A DNA stretch of 64,000 nt, from contig NZ_CP012024.1 in the NCBI RefSeq assembly GCF_001050115.1, forward strand, positions 2,460,001 to 2,524,000. The letters run 5' to 3'. A program made the translations under genes and the position numbers. The stretch comes from Bacillus smithii (GTDB lineage Bacteria > Bacillota > Bacilli > Bacillales > DSM-4216). A model generated the notes under the pieces. That model saw only the letters and a program-made list of their open reading frames with translations. It did no database searches and was not told the DNA's origin. Every line of letters starts with the position of its first letter. Positions within the stretch are counted from its first letter, which is position 1. This document shows, one piece after another, positions 11,073-21,213 of the stretch.

Positions 11073-12158
11073 TTAATCAAATGTGATTTTATTGACAGCC
11101 TCGCGGTCGAGACGAAGAATCACTTCTCCAATCAACTTCACAGCATTTTCATAATCATCTCGATGCAGAAGCGCGGCATGGGAATGAATATAACGGGTCG
11201 CGATCGTAACCGATAACGTCGGTACTCCTTGTCCGGTAAGATGAATCGATCCGGAATCGGTGCCGCCGCCGGCAATGGCATCAAATTGATAAGGGATATT
11301 TAATTCATCTGCTACATTGGTGACAAAATCGCGCAATCCTTTATGGGAGACCATGGAAGCATCGTATAAAATGATTTGCGGTCCTTTTCCCATTTTGCTT
11401 TGTGCTTCTTTTTCCGAAACGCCCGGAGTGTCTCCGGCAATGCCGACATCAACACCGAAAGCAATATCGGGCTGGATTTTTTGAGCGGCTGTTTTCGCAC
11501 CGCGCAAACCTACTTCTTCTTGTACCGTACCTACTCCATACACGATATTTTCATGTTTTTTATCTTTTAAATATTTTAGCACTCCTATGGCAATGGCAAG
11601 GCCGATGCGATTATCCCAAGCTTTGGCAAGAAGCATTTTTTCATTGTTCATCACGGTGAATTCAAAATAAGGAACCACCATATCTCCGGGGCGAACCCCC
11701 CACTCCATTGCTTCTTCGCGGCTTGAGGCGCCAATATCAATAAACATGTCTTTGATTTCGACCGGTTTTTTCCTCGCTTCCGGCGATAAAATATGCGGCG
11801 GTTTGGACCCGATAATGCCGGTAATGTCGCCTTTATTTGTCACTACCGTCACCCGTTGGGCAAGCATGACTTGGGACCACCAGCCACCGACTGTTTGAAA
11901 GCGCAAAAAACCTTTCTCGTCAATTTGCGTCACCATAAAACCGACTTCATCTAAGTGGCCCGCAACCATAATTTTAGGGCCTTTCTCGTTTCCCACTTTT
12001 TTCGCAATTAAGCTTCCAAGATGATCAGTGGTAATTTCATCCGATAATGGCTCTATGTATTTTCTCATGACTTCGCGTACTTCCCGTTCATTTCCCGGGA
12101 TCCCTTTCGCGTCAGTCAGCTCTTTTAGCATAATTAACGTTTCATCCAATTTCGGCAT
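11073..12158 (-). CDS. M42 family glutamyl aminopeptidase (YsdC-like)
   Basis: A di-metal M42 aminopeptidase, often annotated as endoglucanase or cellulase M, of 361 residues. Metal ligands are seen in [11 protein letters not shown] (His, Asp), KAWDNRIGL (Asp), [10 protein letters not shown] (catalytic Glu and ligand Glu), [12 protein letters not shown] (Asp) and the C-terminal HSHAA. Members form dodecameric shells and trim peptides in the cytoplasm. I chose ATG 12158, with AAGGAGG seven bases upstream. The longer frame from 12218 has no ribosome site. It is orthologous by position to B. subtilis YsdC. Confidence 0.93.
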   Translation of the reverse strand: MPKLDETLIMLKELTDAKGIPGNEREVREVMRKYIEPLSDEITTDHLGSLIAKKVGNEKGPKIMVAGHLDEVGFMVTQIDEKGFLRFQTVGGWWSQVMLAQRVTVVTNKGDITGIIGSKPPHILSPEARKKPVEIKDMFIDIGASSREEAMEWGVRPGDMVVPYFEFTVMNNEKMLLAKAWDNRIGLAIAIGVLKYLKDKKHENIVYGVGTVQEEVGLRGAKTAAQKIQPDIAFGVDVGIAGDTPGVSEKEAQSKMGKGPQIILYDASMVSHKGLRDFVTNVADELNIPYQFDAIAGGGTDSGSIHLTGQGVPTLSVTIATRYIHSHAALLHRDDYENAVKLIGEVILRLDREAVNKITFD

Positions 12159-12232
12159 GAGACGCCCTCCTTTTTCATAAGCTTTATTCTTTAAGTTATA
12201 TAGAAAAATGGAAAACAATACAAAACTTTTAC

Positions 12233-12724
12233 CTAATATCCTTCGCGCTGCCTTTTATAATTTACTTCATTTTTCTCAATGTATGCACGTTCTATATCTT
12301 CTGTTGAAAAGCCTAACATGTTTGCCAACAGAACGTATTCCTCCCACGCTTTTTCATAAGAAGACAATGTTTTTTCCTTTTTCAGATGATGGAAAGCTTC
12401 GTAAACTGCCAGAAATTGGTCCGTTAAATCATTGGAAGTAGAAGTGGGATCCTTGATTTGTGTAAAAGAATCAAACTTGAGCTCCAAGCCGATCGATAGC
12501 AGAAAATGAATCCCGTCTACATATTCTTCTAAAATGATCTCTTTTTCACTCGGCCCTTTTTTGCTCCAAAATTTAAAACATCTCGTCTCATTTGCAAGCT
12601 CTCCCAATTCGACTAAAAGGGCAAGCAGTTTGTGGCTGAGCAAGTTTTCATTCGCGACATGATTTTCTTGTTCAATGTATTCGTCCAGAGCTCTTTGCAT
12701 GTCATATAATTTTGACAGGTTCAT
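12233..12724 (-). CDS. Dimeric all-alpha dUTPase family protein
   Basis: A 163-residue all-helical NTP pyrophosphatase of the dimeric dUTPase group. The metal-binding pattern ExxE...ExxD is visible as ELGELANE (about residues 37-44) and [10 protein letters not shown] (about 66-75), with the CFKFW motif between them. It probably hydrolyses dUTP to dUMP and keeps uracil out of DNA. Its position between the M42 peptidase and rplT is common in bacilli. Substrate is inferred from the family. Confidence 0.85.
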   Translation of the reverse strand: MNLSKLYDMQRALDEYIEQENHVANENLLSHKLLALLVELGELANETRCFKFWSKKGPSEKEIILEEYVDGIHFLLSIGLELKFDSFTQIKDPTSTSNDLTDQFLAVYEAFHHLKKEKTLSSYEKAWEEYVLLANMLGFSTEDIERAYIEKNEVNYKRQREGY

Positions 12725-12894
12725 CGTCTGACCCCTTTCTTTTTCTCTTCTTCGCCATTATATCAAAGAAGTGAGTCTGGCAGCATTTTCGTTTCCAAGC
12801 GGAAAGATTGTCTTCTATCCATAGAACAAACGAAAAAGGCTTCATTAAGGGCAACATTCGACATTTTGTCGGTAAAAACAATAACAATAAACAA

Positions 12895-12924
12895 AACACC
12901 CATTCTTTTTTCAGAATGGGTGTT
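12895..12924 (-). terminator. Terminator of infC-rpmI-rplT
   Basis: A 12-bp perfect stem AACACCCATTCT / AGAATGGGTGTT with a six-base loop, followed on the minus strand by TTTTGTTT, just past rplT. Confidence 0.85.
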
Positions 12925-12937
12925 GAATGTTTTTTTC

Positions 12938-13297
12938 TTATTTTTGAAGTTGTGCTTTAGCAGTATCCGCTAATTGAGCAAATGCTTTTTCATCGTTTAC
13001 TGCAAGGTCAGCTAGCATTTTGCGGTTTACTTCAATGCCGGCAAGTTTTAAGCCATGCATTAAACGGCTGTAAGAAAGTCCGTTCAATCTTGCAGCAGCG
13101 TTGATACGCGTAATCCATAGCTTACGGAAGTCGCGTTTTCTTTGACGACGATCCCGGTAAGCATACATATAGGATTTCATTACTTGTTGATTAGCAACTT
13201 TATATAAAGTGTGCTTTGCACCATAATAACCTTTTGCCAGTTTTAGAATTTTTTTGCGACGTTTGCGAGTTACTGTACCGCCTTTTACGCGTGCCAT
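12938..13297 (-). CDS. rplT: 50S ribosomal protein L20
   Basis: Ribosomal protein L20, 119 residues, binds 23S rRNA early in 50S assembly. [20 protein letters not shown] and [20 protein letters not shown] are diagnostic. In B. subtilis L20 also represses its own operon by binding the infC leader. It is the last gene of infC-rpmI-rplT. Confidence 0.99.
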   Translation of the reverse strand: MARVKGGTVTRKRRKKILKLAKGYYGAKHTLYKVANQQVMKSYMYAYRDRRQRKRDFRKLWITRINAAARLNGLSYSRLMHGLKLAGIEVNRKMLADLAVNDEKAFAQLADTAKAQLQK

Positions 13298-13328
13298 ATT
13301 ATTTCCCTCCTAAAAATTCTTGTCAATC

Positions 13329-13529
13329 TTATTTAAGGTTGTCAAGCATATGACGAATCCGTTTAAAATCTCCGCTTGATACAATAGCAGATTTGCGAAG
13401 TTTCCGTTTTTGTTTCGTAGATTTATTTGCAAATAAGTGGCTAGTGTAAGCATGAGAACGTTTTAATTTCCCAGAACCAGTCTTTTTGAAACGCTTTGCA
13501 GCGCCGCGGTGAGTTTTCATTTTTGGCAT
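13329..13529 (-). CDS. rpmI: 50S ribosomal protein L35
   Basis: A basic 66-residue ribosomal protein. [20 protein letters not shown] and the [13 protein letters not shown] segment are typical of L35. It is the middle gene of infC-rpmI-rplT; AGGAGG precedes the ATG. Confidence 0.99.
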   Translation of the reverse strand: MPKMKTHRGAAKRFKKTGSGKLKRSHAYTSHLFANKSTKQKRKLRKSAIVSSGDFKRIRHMLDNLK

Positions 13530-13552
13530 TGTGAATTCCTCCTATCAAGTTG

Positions 13553-14068
13553 TTACTTTTCAGATTTTGGCGCCAGAACAATAAACATGCTTCTGCCGTC
13601 CATTTTCGGCTTAGTTTCGACTGTCGCCACATCATCGCAGGCTTCAGCAAAACGATCAAGCACCTTTTGTCCCAGCTCTTTATGCGTGATGGCGCGCCCT
13701 TTAAAACGAATGGACGCTTTCACTTTATCGCCCTTTTCTAAAAACTTGCGGGCATTGCGAAGCTTCGTATTAAAATCATGTTCTTCAATCGTCGGGCTTA
13801 GGCGCACTTCCTTGACGTTGATAACCTTTTGTTTCTTGCGGGCTTCTTTCTCTTTTTTCTGCTGCTCAAATTTGTACTTGCCGTAATCCATAATTCGGGC
13901 AACAGGCGGTTTGGCATTAGGGGCAACCAAGACTAAGTCGAGATTGGCGCGGGCCGCAATTTCCAAAGCTTCATTTTTTGATTTAATGCCCAATTGCTCG
14001 CCGTTTTGGTCGATGAGACGGACTTCACGAGAACGAATGCCCTCGTTTACGATCATGTCTTTGCTAAT
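13553..14068 (-). CDS. infC: Translation initiation factor IF-3 (ATT start)
   Basis: IF-3 binds the 30S subunit, prevents 70S joining and checks the start codon. The product is 171 residues: an N-terminal domain ([17 protein letters not shown]), a lysine-rich linker and a C-terminal domain (ISKMDGR-type end). No ATG, GTG or TTG suits the start. ATT at 14066-14068 lies 9 bases after GGAGG and gives [10 protein letters not shown], which matches B. subtilis IF-3. The adjacent ATT at 14069-14071 is the alternative. Non-standard AUU starts are the family rule for infC and allow IF-3 to limit its own synthesis. Confidence 0.96.
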   Translation of the reverse strand: MSKDMIVNEGIRSREVRLIDQNGEQLGIKSKNEALEIAARANLDLVLVAPNAKPPVARIMDYGKYKFEQQKKEKEARKKQKVINVKEVRLSPTIEEHDFNTKLRNARKFLEKGDKVKASIRFKGRAITHKELGQKVLDRFAEACDDVATVETKPKMDGRSMFIVLAPKSEK

Positions 14069-14308
14069 AATGAGCCACCTCCAAAAATTTTTCAGGGAAT
14101 ACACCTTGCAAAAACAAGCTACAGAAAGGGCTTAGGAGTCGGGAAAGCATAAAAAAATGCGGGTATACAGAAAACCCGCATAAAAATGGATCAAGCCATA
14201 TGATTTCGATTGACTCCGTTTAACCTGCCAACAGCTTATAGGCGTCAGTTCAGGTGAGAAGCGGGCTTGCTTCTGCTTGTTCTTCACGTGTATTCTATTC
14301 CATTGTCG
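14069..14308 (-). ncRNA. infC leader (L20-leader type) with attenuator
   Basis: A roughly 240-nt untranslated leader runs between a clear promoter and the ATT start. It holds a terminator hairpin on the minus strand (ATGCGGG...CCCGCAT, 14158-14182) followed by seven T residues. In B. subtilis and relatives, L20 binding to this leader favours termination. The placement and attenuator match that class; I did not check the L20-binding fold base by base. Confidence 0.75.
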
Positions 14309-14314
14309 CTTCAA

Positions 14315-14343
14315 AATATATCATATCTTTAAATATTGGTCAA
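14315..14343 (-). promoter_or_regulatory. Sigma-A promoter of infC-rpmI-rplT
   Basis: TTGACC (14338-14343), a 17-base spacer and TATATT (14315-14320) on the minus strand, a near-consensus vegetative promoter. Confidence 0.8.
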
Positions 14344-14479
14344 ATTATTTACAAATCAATCACGAACTCCATAATAACAAAGACCTTTCACAAAAGCAAG
14401 CTTTTTTCAAACAAACAAGAAAAAACGCTCAACTAGAGCTTATGTCGAAGCGGAGGATGCTCCGCTTCGTTTGATGCCA

Positions 14480-16423
14480 TTATTTAGCTGAACGTCGGCT
14501 AACCTCTTCTTTAATCATTTGAACGAATTGCTCAAACGGGATGGTTTCAGATTGTTTTTCACCGTATTTGCGGACGTTAACGGTTTTGTTTTCGATTTCT
14601 TGATCGCCGACTACGAGCATATACGGAATTTTATGGACTTGCGCTTCCCGAATTTTATAGCCTACTTTTTCATCACGGTCGTCTATTTCCGCACGAATTC
14701 CTTCTGCCCGAAGTTTTTCTTGAACGGTTTTAGCATATTCAAAATGCGCATCAGCCGCAACCGGAATCACTTTTACTTGGACAGGTGCGAGCCAAGTTGG
14801 GAATGCCCCTTTGTATTCTTCTATTAAAAAGGCGACAAAGCGCTCCATCGTTGAAACGACGCCGCGGTGGATGACAACAGGTCGATGCGGCTTGCCGTCT
14901 TCCCCGACATATGTTAAATCAAAGCGTTCCGGCAGCAAGAAATCGAGCTGAACAGTAGAAAGAGTTTCATCTTTGCCTAGTGCAGTTCGAACTTGGACAT
15001 CCAATTTCGGACCATAGAAAGCAGCTTCTCCTTCTGCTTCATAATAATCCAGACCAAGCTCATCCATTGCTTCCTTCAGCATGCCTTGGGCTTTTTCCCA
15101 CATTTCGTCATCATCATAATATTTTTCTGTATCCTCAGGGTCGCGGTACGACAGCCGGAAAGAATACTCATTCAGGCCGAAATCTTTATAAACTTCAAGA
15201 ATGAGGCGAACGACACGTTTAAATTCATCTTTAATTTGATCAGGACGGACGAAAATATGAGCGTCATTCAATGTCATTCCGCGCACGCGCTGTAAACCGC
15301 TCAGCGCACCTGAAAGTTCATAGCGATGCATCGTTCCAAGTTCCGCAATCCGGATCGGCAACTCTCGATAACTGTGAATGCCGTTTTTGAAAATCATCAT
15401 ATGATGAGGACAGTTCATCGGACGAAGGACTAACTCTTCATTGTCCATTTTCATGACAGGAAACATATTTTCTTGATAATGATCCCAGTGGCCGCTTGTT
15501 TTATAAAGATCCACACTGCCTAACACAGGAGTGTATACATGCTGGTAGCCCAGACTTTCTTCCTTGTCTACAATATAGCGCTCTATTACGCGTCGGATCG
15601 TCGCACCGTTAGGAAGCCACAACGGTAAGCCTTGTCCCACTTTTTGGGAATTCATAAACAGATCCAATTCTTTACCTAGCTTGCGGTGATCGCGTTCTTT
15701 CGCTTCTTCCAACATTTGAAGATGATGTTCCAAATCTTCTTTTTTGAAAAAGGCAGTTCCATAAATACGCTGCAGCATTTTATTGTTGCTGTCACCGCGC
15801 CAGTACGCTCCGGCAATGCTTAAGAGTTTAAATTCTTTGATTTTCCCGGTGGAAGGAACATGGACACCGCGACAGAGATCAAAAAATTCCCCTTGTTCAT
15901 AAATGGTAACCGTTTCTCCTTCCGGAATGGCATCAATTAACTCTAGTTTATACTCATCGCCAATTTCTTCGTAAATTCGTTTCGCTTCTTCCCGTGTGAC
16001 TTCTTTGCGGACAATCTCCAAGTTTTCTTTCACAATTTTCTTCATTTCTTTTTCAATTTTTGGCAAGTCTTCAGGAGTCAGCAGCTCTTCCAAATCGACA
16101 TCGTAATAGAATCCGTCTTCGATAACAGGGCCAACGCCTAATTTCACATTTTTATATAGTCGTTTAATCGCTTGCGCCATTAAGTGTGCTGTGCTATGGC
16201 GAAGAATATCCAGCGCTTCCTTCTGATCAGGAGTAATGATTTCAATAGCACCGCTCGTTTTGATCGGTGTACGCAAATCCAAATGCTTCCCGTTCAGCTT
16301 GCCGGCGATGGCTTTCTTTTTGAGTCCAGAGCTGATGGAAGCGGCGATCTCTTCCGTTGTAATTCCTTCTGGAAACTCCTTTACAGCCCCATCAGGAAAT
16401 GTAATTTTCAACATGTTTGACAT
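14480..16423 (-). CDS. thrS: Threonyl-tRNA synthetase
   Basis: A class II synthetase of 647 residues. In order: the N-terminal TGS domain ([17 protein letters not shown], about 1-65), the editing domain with its HxxxH ([10 protein letters not shown]) and the C-x3-H of CRGVH, the catalytic core with zinc and motif residues ([28 protein letters not shown]), and the anticodon-binding domain (about 540-647). I chose ATG 16423, giving MSNMLKITF, as in B. subtilis ThrS. An ATG 12 bases upstream is only 3 bases from the ribosome site. A 10-bp hairpin (14446-14469) lies just after the stop but lacks a T run. Confidence 0.97.
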   Translation of the reverse strand: MSNMLKITFPDGAVKEFPEGITTEEIAASISSGLKKKAIAGKLNGKHLDLRTPIKTSGAIEIITPDQKEALDILRHSTAHLMAQAIKRLYKNVKLGVGPVIEDGFYYDVDLEELLTPEDLPKIEKEMKKIVKENLEIVRKEVTREEAKRIYEEIGDEYKLELIDAIPEGETVTIYEQGEFFDLCRGVHVPSTGKIKEFKLLSIAGAYWRGDSNNKMLQRIYGTAFFKKEDLEHHLQMLEEAKERDHRKLGKELDLFMNSQKVGQGLPLWLPNGATIRRVIERYIVDKEESLGYQHVYTPVLGSVDLYKTSGHWDHYQENMFPVMKMDNEELVLRPMNCPHHMMIFKNGIHSYRELPIRIAELGTMHRYELSGALSGLQRVRGMTLNDAHIFVRPDQIKDEFKRVVRLILEVYKDFGLNEYSFRLSYRDPEDTEKYYDDDEMWEKAQGMLKEAMDELGLDYYEAEGEAAFYGPKLDVQVRTALGKDETLSTVQLDFLLPERFDLTYVGEDGKPHRPVVIHRGVVSTMERFVAFLIEEYKGAFPTWLAPVQVKVIPVAADAHFEYAKTVQEKLRAEGIRAEIDDRDEKVGYKIREAQVHKIPYMLVVGDQEIENKTVNVRKYGEKQSETIPFEQFVQMIKEEVSRRSAK

Positions 16424-16626
16424 TTGTCCATTCACTCCTTATTCCCATGATATTTTTTACTAGGATGATTCCATGTACCGTATTCATTCTCGTTCATACG
16501 GGACGAATGAACGGAGAACATCGGCTTGCTCCTACATTCATTATCCGCGATTTGACTTTTATCCATATCAAGCCGGTGAAAAACGTTCGTCATCAGGCTC
16601 AAGCGCCAAAAGATTTTTTTGGCCAA

Positions 16627-16912
16627 CAAAAAACCCCGTCCCTCTCATGAGGGGCGAGGTTGTTCATCGCGGTTCCACCCTGCTTTCCCGAATTTTTTCC
16701 GTTATGACTGCAAAAATTCGGCTCCAGATCAGATAACGGCTGCGGCCGTCAAGCCAATACTGAGCAATCTTATTGCCGTTCCTGGCTGCGGTTTAAAGGC
16801 GGTAAGCATTCCATTCGTGTTGGAAAAGTTTCAGCCTCGCTTTTCCTCTCTGATAAACCGTAATAGAACGCTCATGTCCTTATCATTACCTTGTGCAGTA
16901 TGTTCTTGTATG
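16627..16912 (-). ncRNA. T-box riboswitch upstream of thrS (specifier ACC, Thr)
   Basis: The conserved T-box segment GGGTGGAACCGCG is present on the minus strand. It is followed by a terminator stem with the loop CCCCTCATGAGAGGG and a TTTTTT tail (16627-16661). Upstream, GCTTACCGCC puts ACC (threonine) at 16801-16803, in the specifier position. The 5' edge is approximate. Confidence 0.88.
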
Positions 16913-16918
16913 TACAAT

Positions 16919-16947
16919 ATTATAGGGGTTTTTCCCGACAAAATCAA
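16919..16947 (-). promoter_or_regulatory. Sigma-A promoter of the thrS T-box transcript
   Basis: TTGATT (16942-16947), a 17-base spacer and a consensus TATAAT (16919-16924). It lies just past the ytxC stop. Confidence 0.8.
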
Positions 16948-16965
16948 GATCTGGATGGTAAATTA

Positions 16966-17826
16966 TTAATTGGCGGCATCTTTTGATCCAATCTTCCATT
17001 GCTCTTCCCAAAATTGACGAGCAGGAAGCAAGGTCACTCTCTCTTCAAAAATATTTTGAATCGTTCTGGAAAGCCCTGATTCCCCTTCATCCGTATACAG
17101 TCGGATGTGGCCGGGGGCAAGCGATAATAACGGCACCAATGTAAAGCAATCTACCGTCAGCGGACGGTTCACTAATAACCGTTTATCCAAAACTCTTAAT
17201 AAATCATCTTGATGGAGCCTTTGAAAGCTTTCATCGTAAAAGATCGGTTCGTTTTCGTGTAAATACACTCTTAACATGGGGATTTGCTGTTCTTTCTTCC
17301 GCAAAAATTCTCGTTGCATATGAATGAATACTTGATATTCCTGCTCCATTTTAAATTCATCAATAGCCAGTTCCACGTATTTGCCCACTCGATCCCAAAA
17401 CGGTTTAAGCCGAAATTTAGCGAATCCTTCAAAATGAACATGGGACTCATTCTCCGGCAAAGAAAGAAAAGAATCCCGCAAGAACGGTACTTCAGGAAAC
17501 TCTTCCAGCAGTTGGATCAGTTCCTTTCTTTCACCGGAAAACATCTCGCAAATAATCTCCAGAATTCGTTGGCTTTCTTCTTTATCCTTGTACCAATAAG
17601 ACGTTTCTAATAATTGTTTTGCCCATTGGATTCGTTTCCATTCCAACATAAATTCTATAAACACCGTGCAAATCGAACTCGAATTCCATGTCTTTTGCGG
17701 ATGGCGAACGAAATACGGAGCGGTTGAAAATCGCTTTTGCTGCAGCTCAACTTTCACATGATTCTTTTTCGAGAACTCGCTCCATTTGAAAGCATCAAGC
17801 TGGTTGGAAAATAAAATTTCAATCAA
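16966..17826 (-). CDS. YtxC-like sporulation protein
   Basis: A 286-residue protein orthologous by position (between dnaI and thrS) and general features to B. subtilis YtxC, a member of a sporulation-associated family of unknown biochemistry. It is soluble-looking, rich in Glu, Lys and aromatic residues, with no obvious membrane segment or known catalytic motif. I chose a TTG start at 17826 because AAGGGGGGG lies six bases upstream and the protein then begins MIEILFSNQLDAF. An ATG at 17862 would add 12 residues but has no ribosome site. Confidence 0.75.
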   Translation of the reverse strand: MIEILFSNQLDAFKWSEFSKKNHVKVELQQKRFSTAPYFVRHPQKTWNSSSICTVFIEFMLEWKRIQWAKQLLETSYWYKDKEESQRILEIICEMFSGERKELIQLLEEFPEVPFLRDSFLSLPENESHVHFEGFAKFRLKPFWDRVGKYVELAIDEFKMEQEYQVFIHMQREFLRKKEQQIPMLRVYLHENEPIFYDESFQRLHQDDLLRVLDKRLLVNRPLTVDCFTLVPLLSLAPGHIRLYTDEGESGLSRTIQNIFEERVTLLPARQFWEEQWKIGSKDAAN

Positions 17827-17999
17827 GATGGCCCCCCCTTGTCCGTAAACTTTATATTTCATATATATGGGGGACCCAATGGTTTTAGAATAGACTTTCT
17901 TGCTTTGATGTTAGTACCAAATAGACAGAGCTTTGTTTTGGACATTCATTCCTTTCATAAGCATATCTAGCGAGGGGTATAGTTCATTTAGAAAAAAAG

Positions 18000-18039
18000 A
18001 AACCACAAGAAGGAAAGCTCCTTTGCAGCTTGTGGCTTT
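18000..18039 (-). terminator. Terminator of dnaB-dnaI
   Basis: The inverted repeat AAACCACAAG / CTTGTGGCTTT (one bulge) is followed on the minus strand by TTTCTTTTTTTC, downstream of dnaI. The remaining bases between dnaI and ytxC (17827-18123) show no further gene. Confidence 0.75.
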
Positions 18040-18123
18040 AAGAAGATGATTATTTGAGAGAGGAAACAAAGCTTGCATCGTTTCTTTTAAAGAGAGATGC
18101 CTACGCTTGTCAAAAAATCGTTC

Positions 18124-19056
18124 CTACCTTTCTCTTCTATTAGGACCATCCAATTTTACAGCGATGGTCAAAAATTTGATTCGTTCCATAATTCTGGCGG
18201 CCTTCAACTTCTCTTCTTCTCCTCTTTGCGAATGAGAAAAATGAAACTCCAGTTCATCATAATCAAAATTGGAGCTGAAAAAAGTAGGCAGTCTTTCCAA
18301 GCTGCGGTATTGAAGAATGGGGCCCAGAATATCATCTCGCATCCAGCTGGACACGGATTCTGCACCGACATCGTCCAGCATAAGAACCGGTGTTTTTTTA
18401 ATCATATCGAGTTTTTCATTGATGGAATGGTCGTTTAATGACTGCTTCATTTCTCTTACAAACTCAGGAAAATAAACAATATACGAGGGAACACCGACAT
18501 TTGCCAACTCGTTGGCGATTGCTCCTAATAAATAAGATTTTCCAACGCCAAAATGCCCGTACAAATATAAACCCCTCTGTTGCTTTTGAGTATGATAGCC
18601 CGCAACAAATTCTTCGGCATATTTGAGCGCTTTAATTCTCCCAGGAGTATTGAAATCGAACGTCTCAAATGAAGCCTTCAACACTTCTTTCGGAACATAG
18701 ATGCTTTGAATCAATTTTTCTGTTTTCCGCTGCTCATCAAAGATGATTTTTCTTTGGCAGCGTCTGTATTCGATATCAATACTGCCCTTTCGCATGACCA
18801 GCACAGGTTCATACCCCTGCATCATATTTCTGCATTGGCTTAAATCGGGGCAGCCTTGACAACCTTTACTTTGGGTTATATATTCATATAATTTTCCTAA
18901 ACTTTTATCCAAAACTTCCGAGTCCACTTCGTCTCGATGCTTTTCCAAAAAGTCGGAAACATCCGGATTTCCCAAGATATCCTTGCGCACCGCCTGGTAT
19001 CTTTTGTGAAAATCGGGCGAACTAAGCCGTTTTAGCGAATCTTGGATACGTTTCAT
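18124..19056 (-). CDS. dnaI: Primosomal protein DnaI (helicase loader)
   Basis: DnaI is the AAA+ loader that places the replicative helicase DnaC on DNA during initiation and restart. The product is 310 residues. The N-terminal domain (about 1-105) holds a zinc-binding Cys cluster (CQGCPDLSQC), and the C-terminal AAA+ ATPase has Walker A GHFGVGKS and Walker B VLMLDDVG. Its start overlaps the dnaB stop by 4 bases, so the two loaders are coupled. The order dnaB-dnaI-ytxC-thrS is as in B. subtilis. Confidence 0.97.
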   Translation of the reverse strand: MKRIQDSLKRLSSPDFHKRYQAVRKDILGNPDVSDFLEKHRDEVDSEVLDKSLGKLYEYITQSKGCQGCPDLSQCRNMMQGYEPVLVMRKGSIDIEYRRCQRKIIFDEQRKTEKLIQSIYVPKEVLKASFETFDFNTPGRIKALKYAEEFVAGYHTQKQQRGLYLYGHFGVGKSYLLGAIANELANVGVPSYIVYFPEFVREMKQSLNDHSINEKLDMIKKTPVLMLDDVGAESVSSWMRDDILGPILQYRSLERLPTFFSSNFDYDELEFHFSHSQRGEEEKLKAARIMERIKFLTIAVKLDGPNRRER

Positions 19057-20462
19057 TTATGTTCACCTCCCGCCGTTTTTCTTTTCTTTAATTTTTCTTC
19101 CAACTTCCGTTTTTCCGCCTCAAAGTCAAAATCTTCGTCCTCTTCCTTCGAGGCTGATTTTTTCGATTCGTATTCTTGAAACCAATCAGGCAGCTTTTCG
19201 ATACGGACGGGCTTTTTTTTCATTTGGTTCGTTTGGTTCGTTGTCTTTTTCTGATTCGCCCACTCCAAATATTGGCGATGCTCTTTTTTGGCCAATTCCA
19301 ACGCTTCTTTTACCGTCTTTATCTTCTTTCGTGCCCAATGTGCGGCCACTTTCTCCAAGTAAGCCTTTGACAATTTCATATCTGTTTTTAACAATACGTA
19401 TTGGATCAAAACATTAACGACACCCGGCGAGAGCTTTTGCTGGAACATAATCTCTTCAATCGCCTGCAAATCAGCTTTAGAAGGCATACTTCCCGATATG
19501 TCAATCAACAGCTGTCGTGGAGAAGTCGTTTCCAAGTATACAATCAGTTCATCTTCAGGGCTGTCTCCTTTTGTTTGGCTTCGCAATACGGGAGGCTGCA
19601 CTAAATCCACTAGTTCCGGAAGTTCAGGATTTACCTTTAACTGGTACCAATCTCTGGCTGATTTTCGTAATTGATCAATATCCACCTCATCGTTCTCATC
19701 CAATGCGCTTAAAAGAATATTCTTCATTTCCAATTCATTGATGCCATATAGATGGGATAACTTCAAAATCGTTTCTTTCACTTGCGGAGTAAGCGTTTGT
19801 TTCGGCACCATGACACTTTTCAATCCGCTTTCCAAAAGCTGAAAATCGAATTGTTCGTCATTCAGTGTAAGTCCGGGATTTTCCGGTCTTTTTAAAAATT
19901 CTTCCCCCGTTTCAGATTGGCTATCGGAAAGTGCTTCCGAATCCATAACGGCAGACGGCGAAGAAGAGAACACCTCCGGCCATGATCTTGTCACTTCTTT
20001 ATAAGATTCATGTTCAATCGTTTCATTTGAAAAAAATTTCTTCAATCGCAAAAATTGAGAACGACCGATTTTGCGATATAAAAAGACGTTCAGCATCCCA
20101 TCTTGAAAAAACTGTTCCGGCGTCAGCGGCGGCAATAACTCATAAATATAGCTTCGGGAGTCTCCCATTTCTTTTACATATGTTTTTAACAATCCGATTC
20201 CTTCTAATTTTAATCGTTCATGATAAATCGTTTTTAAATTCATATTTAAAAAATTCATCAACCCATAATGATTGGAAGTTTTGGACCAAAGCCGATTTTC
20301 CTCCGCTTGGGCCCAAAGCGTCATATATAAACTAAAACAAGCAGAGCCGATTAACGGTTGATACAGAAAGGTAAGAATTTTTCGATCGGTGTCATGAAGG
20401 ATTCCGCTTAATTTGACCGAATACTCATCCACTGGTTGCAATTCATTCCAAAACGGTTTCAT
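19053..20462 (-). CDS. dnaB: Replication initiation and membrane attachment protein DnaB
   Basis: DnaB of Firmicutes, a helicase co-loader acting with DnaD and DnaI at oriC and at restart sites. It is not the E. coli helicase of the same name. The product is 469 residues with two DnaD-like regions: an N-terminal winged-helix tetramerisation domain (about 1-150) and a C-terminal DDBH2 region (about 320-400, with YVLLKTDMKLSKAYLEKVAAHW). The end is highly charged (about 405-469). It is the first gene of dnaB-dnaI. Confidence 0.95.
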   Translation of the reverse strand: MKPFWNELQPVDEYSVKLSGILHDTDRKILTFLYQPLIGSACFSLYMTLWAQAEENRLWSKTSNHYGLMNFLNMNLKTIYHERLKLEGIGLLKTYVKEMGDSRSYIYELLPPLTPEQFFQDGMLNVFLYRKIGRSQFLRLKKFFSNETIEHESYKEVTRSWPEVFSSSPSAVMDSEALSDSQSETGEEFLKRPENPGLTLNDEQFDFQLLESGLKSVMVPKQTLTPQVKETILKLSHLYGINELEMKNILLSALDENDEVDIDQLRKSARDWYQLKVNPELPELVDLVQPPVLRSQTKGDSPEDELIVYLETTSPRQLLIDISGSMPSKADLQAIEEIMFQQKLSPGVVNVLIQYVLLKTDMKLSKAYLEKVAAHWARKKIKTVKEALELAKKEHRQYLEWANQKKTTNQTNQMKKKPVRIEKLPDWFQEYESKKSASKEEDEDFDFEAEKRKLEEKLKKRKTAGGEHK

Positions 20463-20571
20463 TTTAATCGAACCTTTCTAAACTCATTCATGTTTACGTA
20501 CAGGAATTATGCGTATCTGGGGTCTCTTTTAGCTGCAGGCCGAAACGGAATGTATGCACGAGGCTAGAAGA

Positions 20572-20606
20572 AAAAAAGCCAGAGATTTGTTCAAACTCCA
20601 GCTTTT
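20572..20606 (-). terminator. Terminator after nrdR
   Basis: Paired arms AAAAAGCCAGAG / CTCCAGCTTTTT with one mismatch. The minus-strand T tract follows directly after the nrdR stop. Confidence 0.65.
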
Positions 20607-21064
20607 TATTTTTCTTTTTTGATCAGTTCTTTCAATTCTTCTAAAAATACATTTATATCCTTGAATTGACGATAAACGGAAGCAAAGCGGACATATGAGA
20701 CTTCATCCACTTTCGCCAAACGATCCATCACCATTTCACCGATTTTCTCTGAATGAACTTCTGATACACCTTCATTTCGGATTTCTTTTTCGATATCGAG
20801 CGTGATCTGTTCCAGCTGCTCAAGAGAGACCGGACGCTTCTCGCAAGCTTTAATGAGACCGCGTAATATTTTTTCTCGGCTGAATTCTTCCCGAGTATTT
20901 TCTTTTTTGATCACGATCAGCGGCAGCTCTTCCACACGTTCAAACGTGGTAAATCGATAGGAACAGCTTTCGCATTCGCGCCTTCTGCGTATCGATCTTC
21001 CTTCATCGACCGGCCTTGAATCCACCACGCGGGTGCCGTTGTGCTGACATGCTGGACATCTCAT
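20606..21064 (-). CDS. nrdR: Transcriptional repressor NrdR
   Basis: An ATP/dATP-sensing repressor of ribonucleotide reductase genes, 152 residues, as in B. subtilis. The N-terminal zinc ribbon has CPACQ...CESC Cys pairs, followed by RFTTFERVE. The ATP-cone spans about 49-139 ([19 protein letters not shown]). I chose ATG 21064, preceded by GGAG and starting [10 protein letters not shown]. The longer frame adds six residues. It lies upstream of dnaB in the same direction, with a terminator between them. Confidence 0.96.
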   Translation of the reverse strand: MRCPACQHNGTRVVDSRPVDEGRSIRRRRECESCSYRFTTFERVEELPLIVIKKENTREEFSREKILRGLIKACEKRPVSLEQLEQITLDIEKEIRNEGVSEVHSEKIGEMVMDRLAKVDEVSYVRFASVYRQFKDINVFLEELKELIKKEK

Positions 21065-21183
21065 AAAATCACTCCGTCTCATCTCAATATTCCCGCATTC
21101 TACCTAGAATGATTATATAATAATGGAGTTTTTGAACGCAATTTTTCTTTCAAATGAAGCGACATTGCCAGAGATAAGTAAAA

Positions 21184-21206
21184 GGGTGCATGATTGCCAT
21201 GCACCC
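21184..21206 (-). terminator. Terminator after speD
   Basis: A 9-bp perfect stem GGGTGCATG / CATGCACCC with a 5-base loop. TTTTACTT follows on the minus strand, 7 bases past speD. Confidence 0.85.
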
Positions 21207-21213
21207 CTGAATT

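Noticed and set aside
12702-12899. 65-codon minus-strand frame between the dUTPase gene and rplT
   Set aside because: It is poorly supported, overlaps the dUTPase start and lies directly downstream of the rplT terminator.
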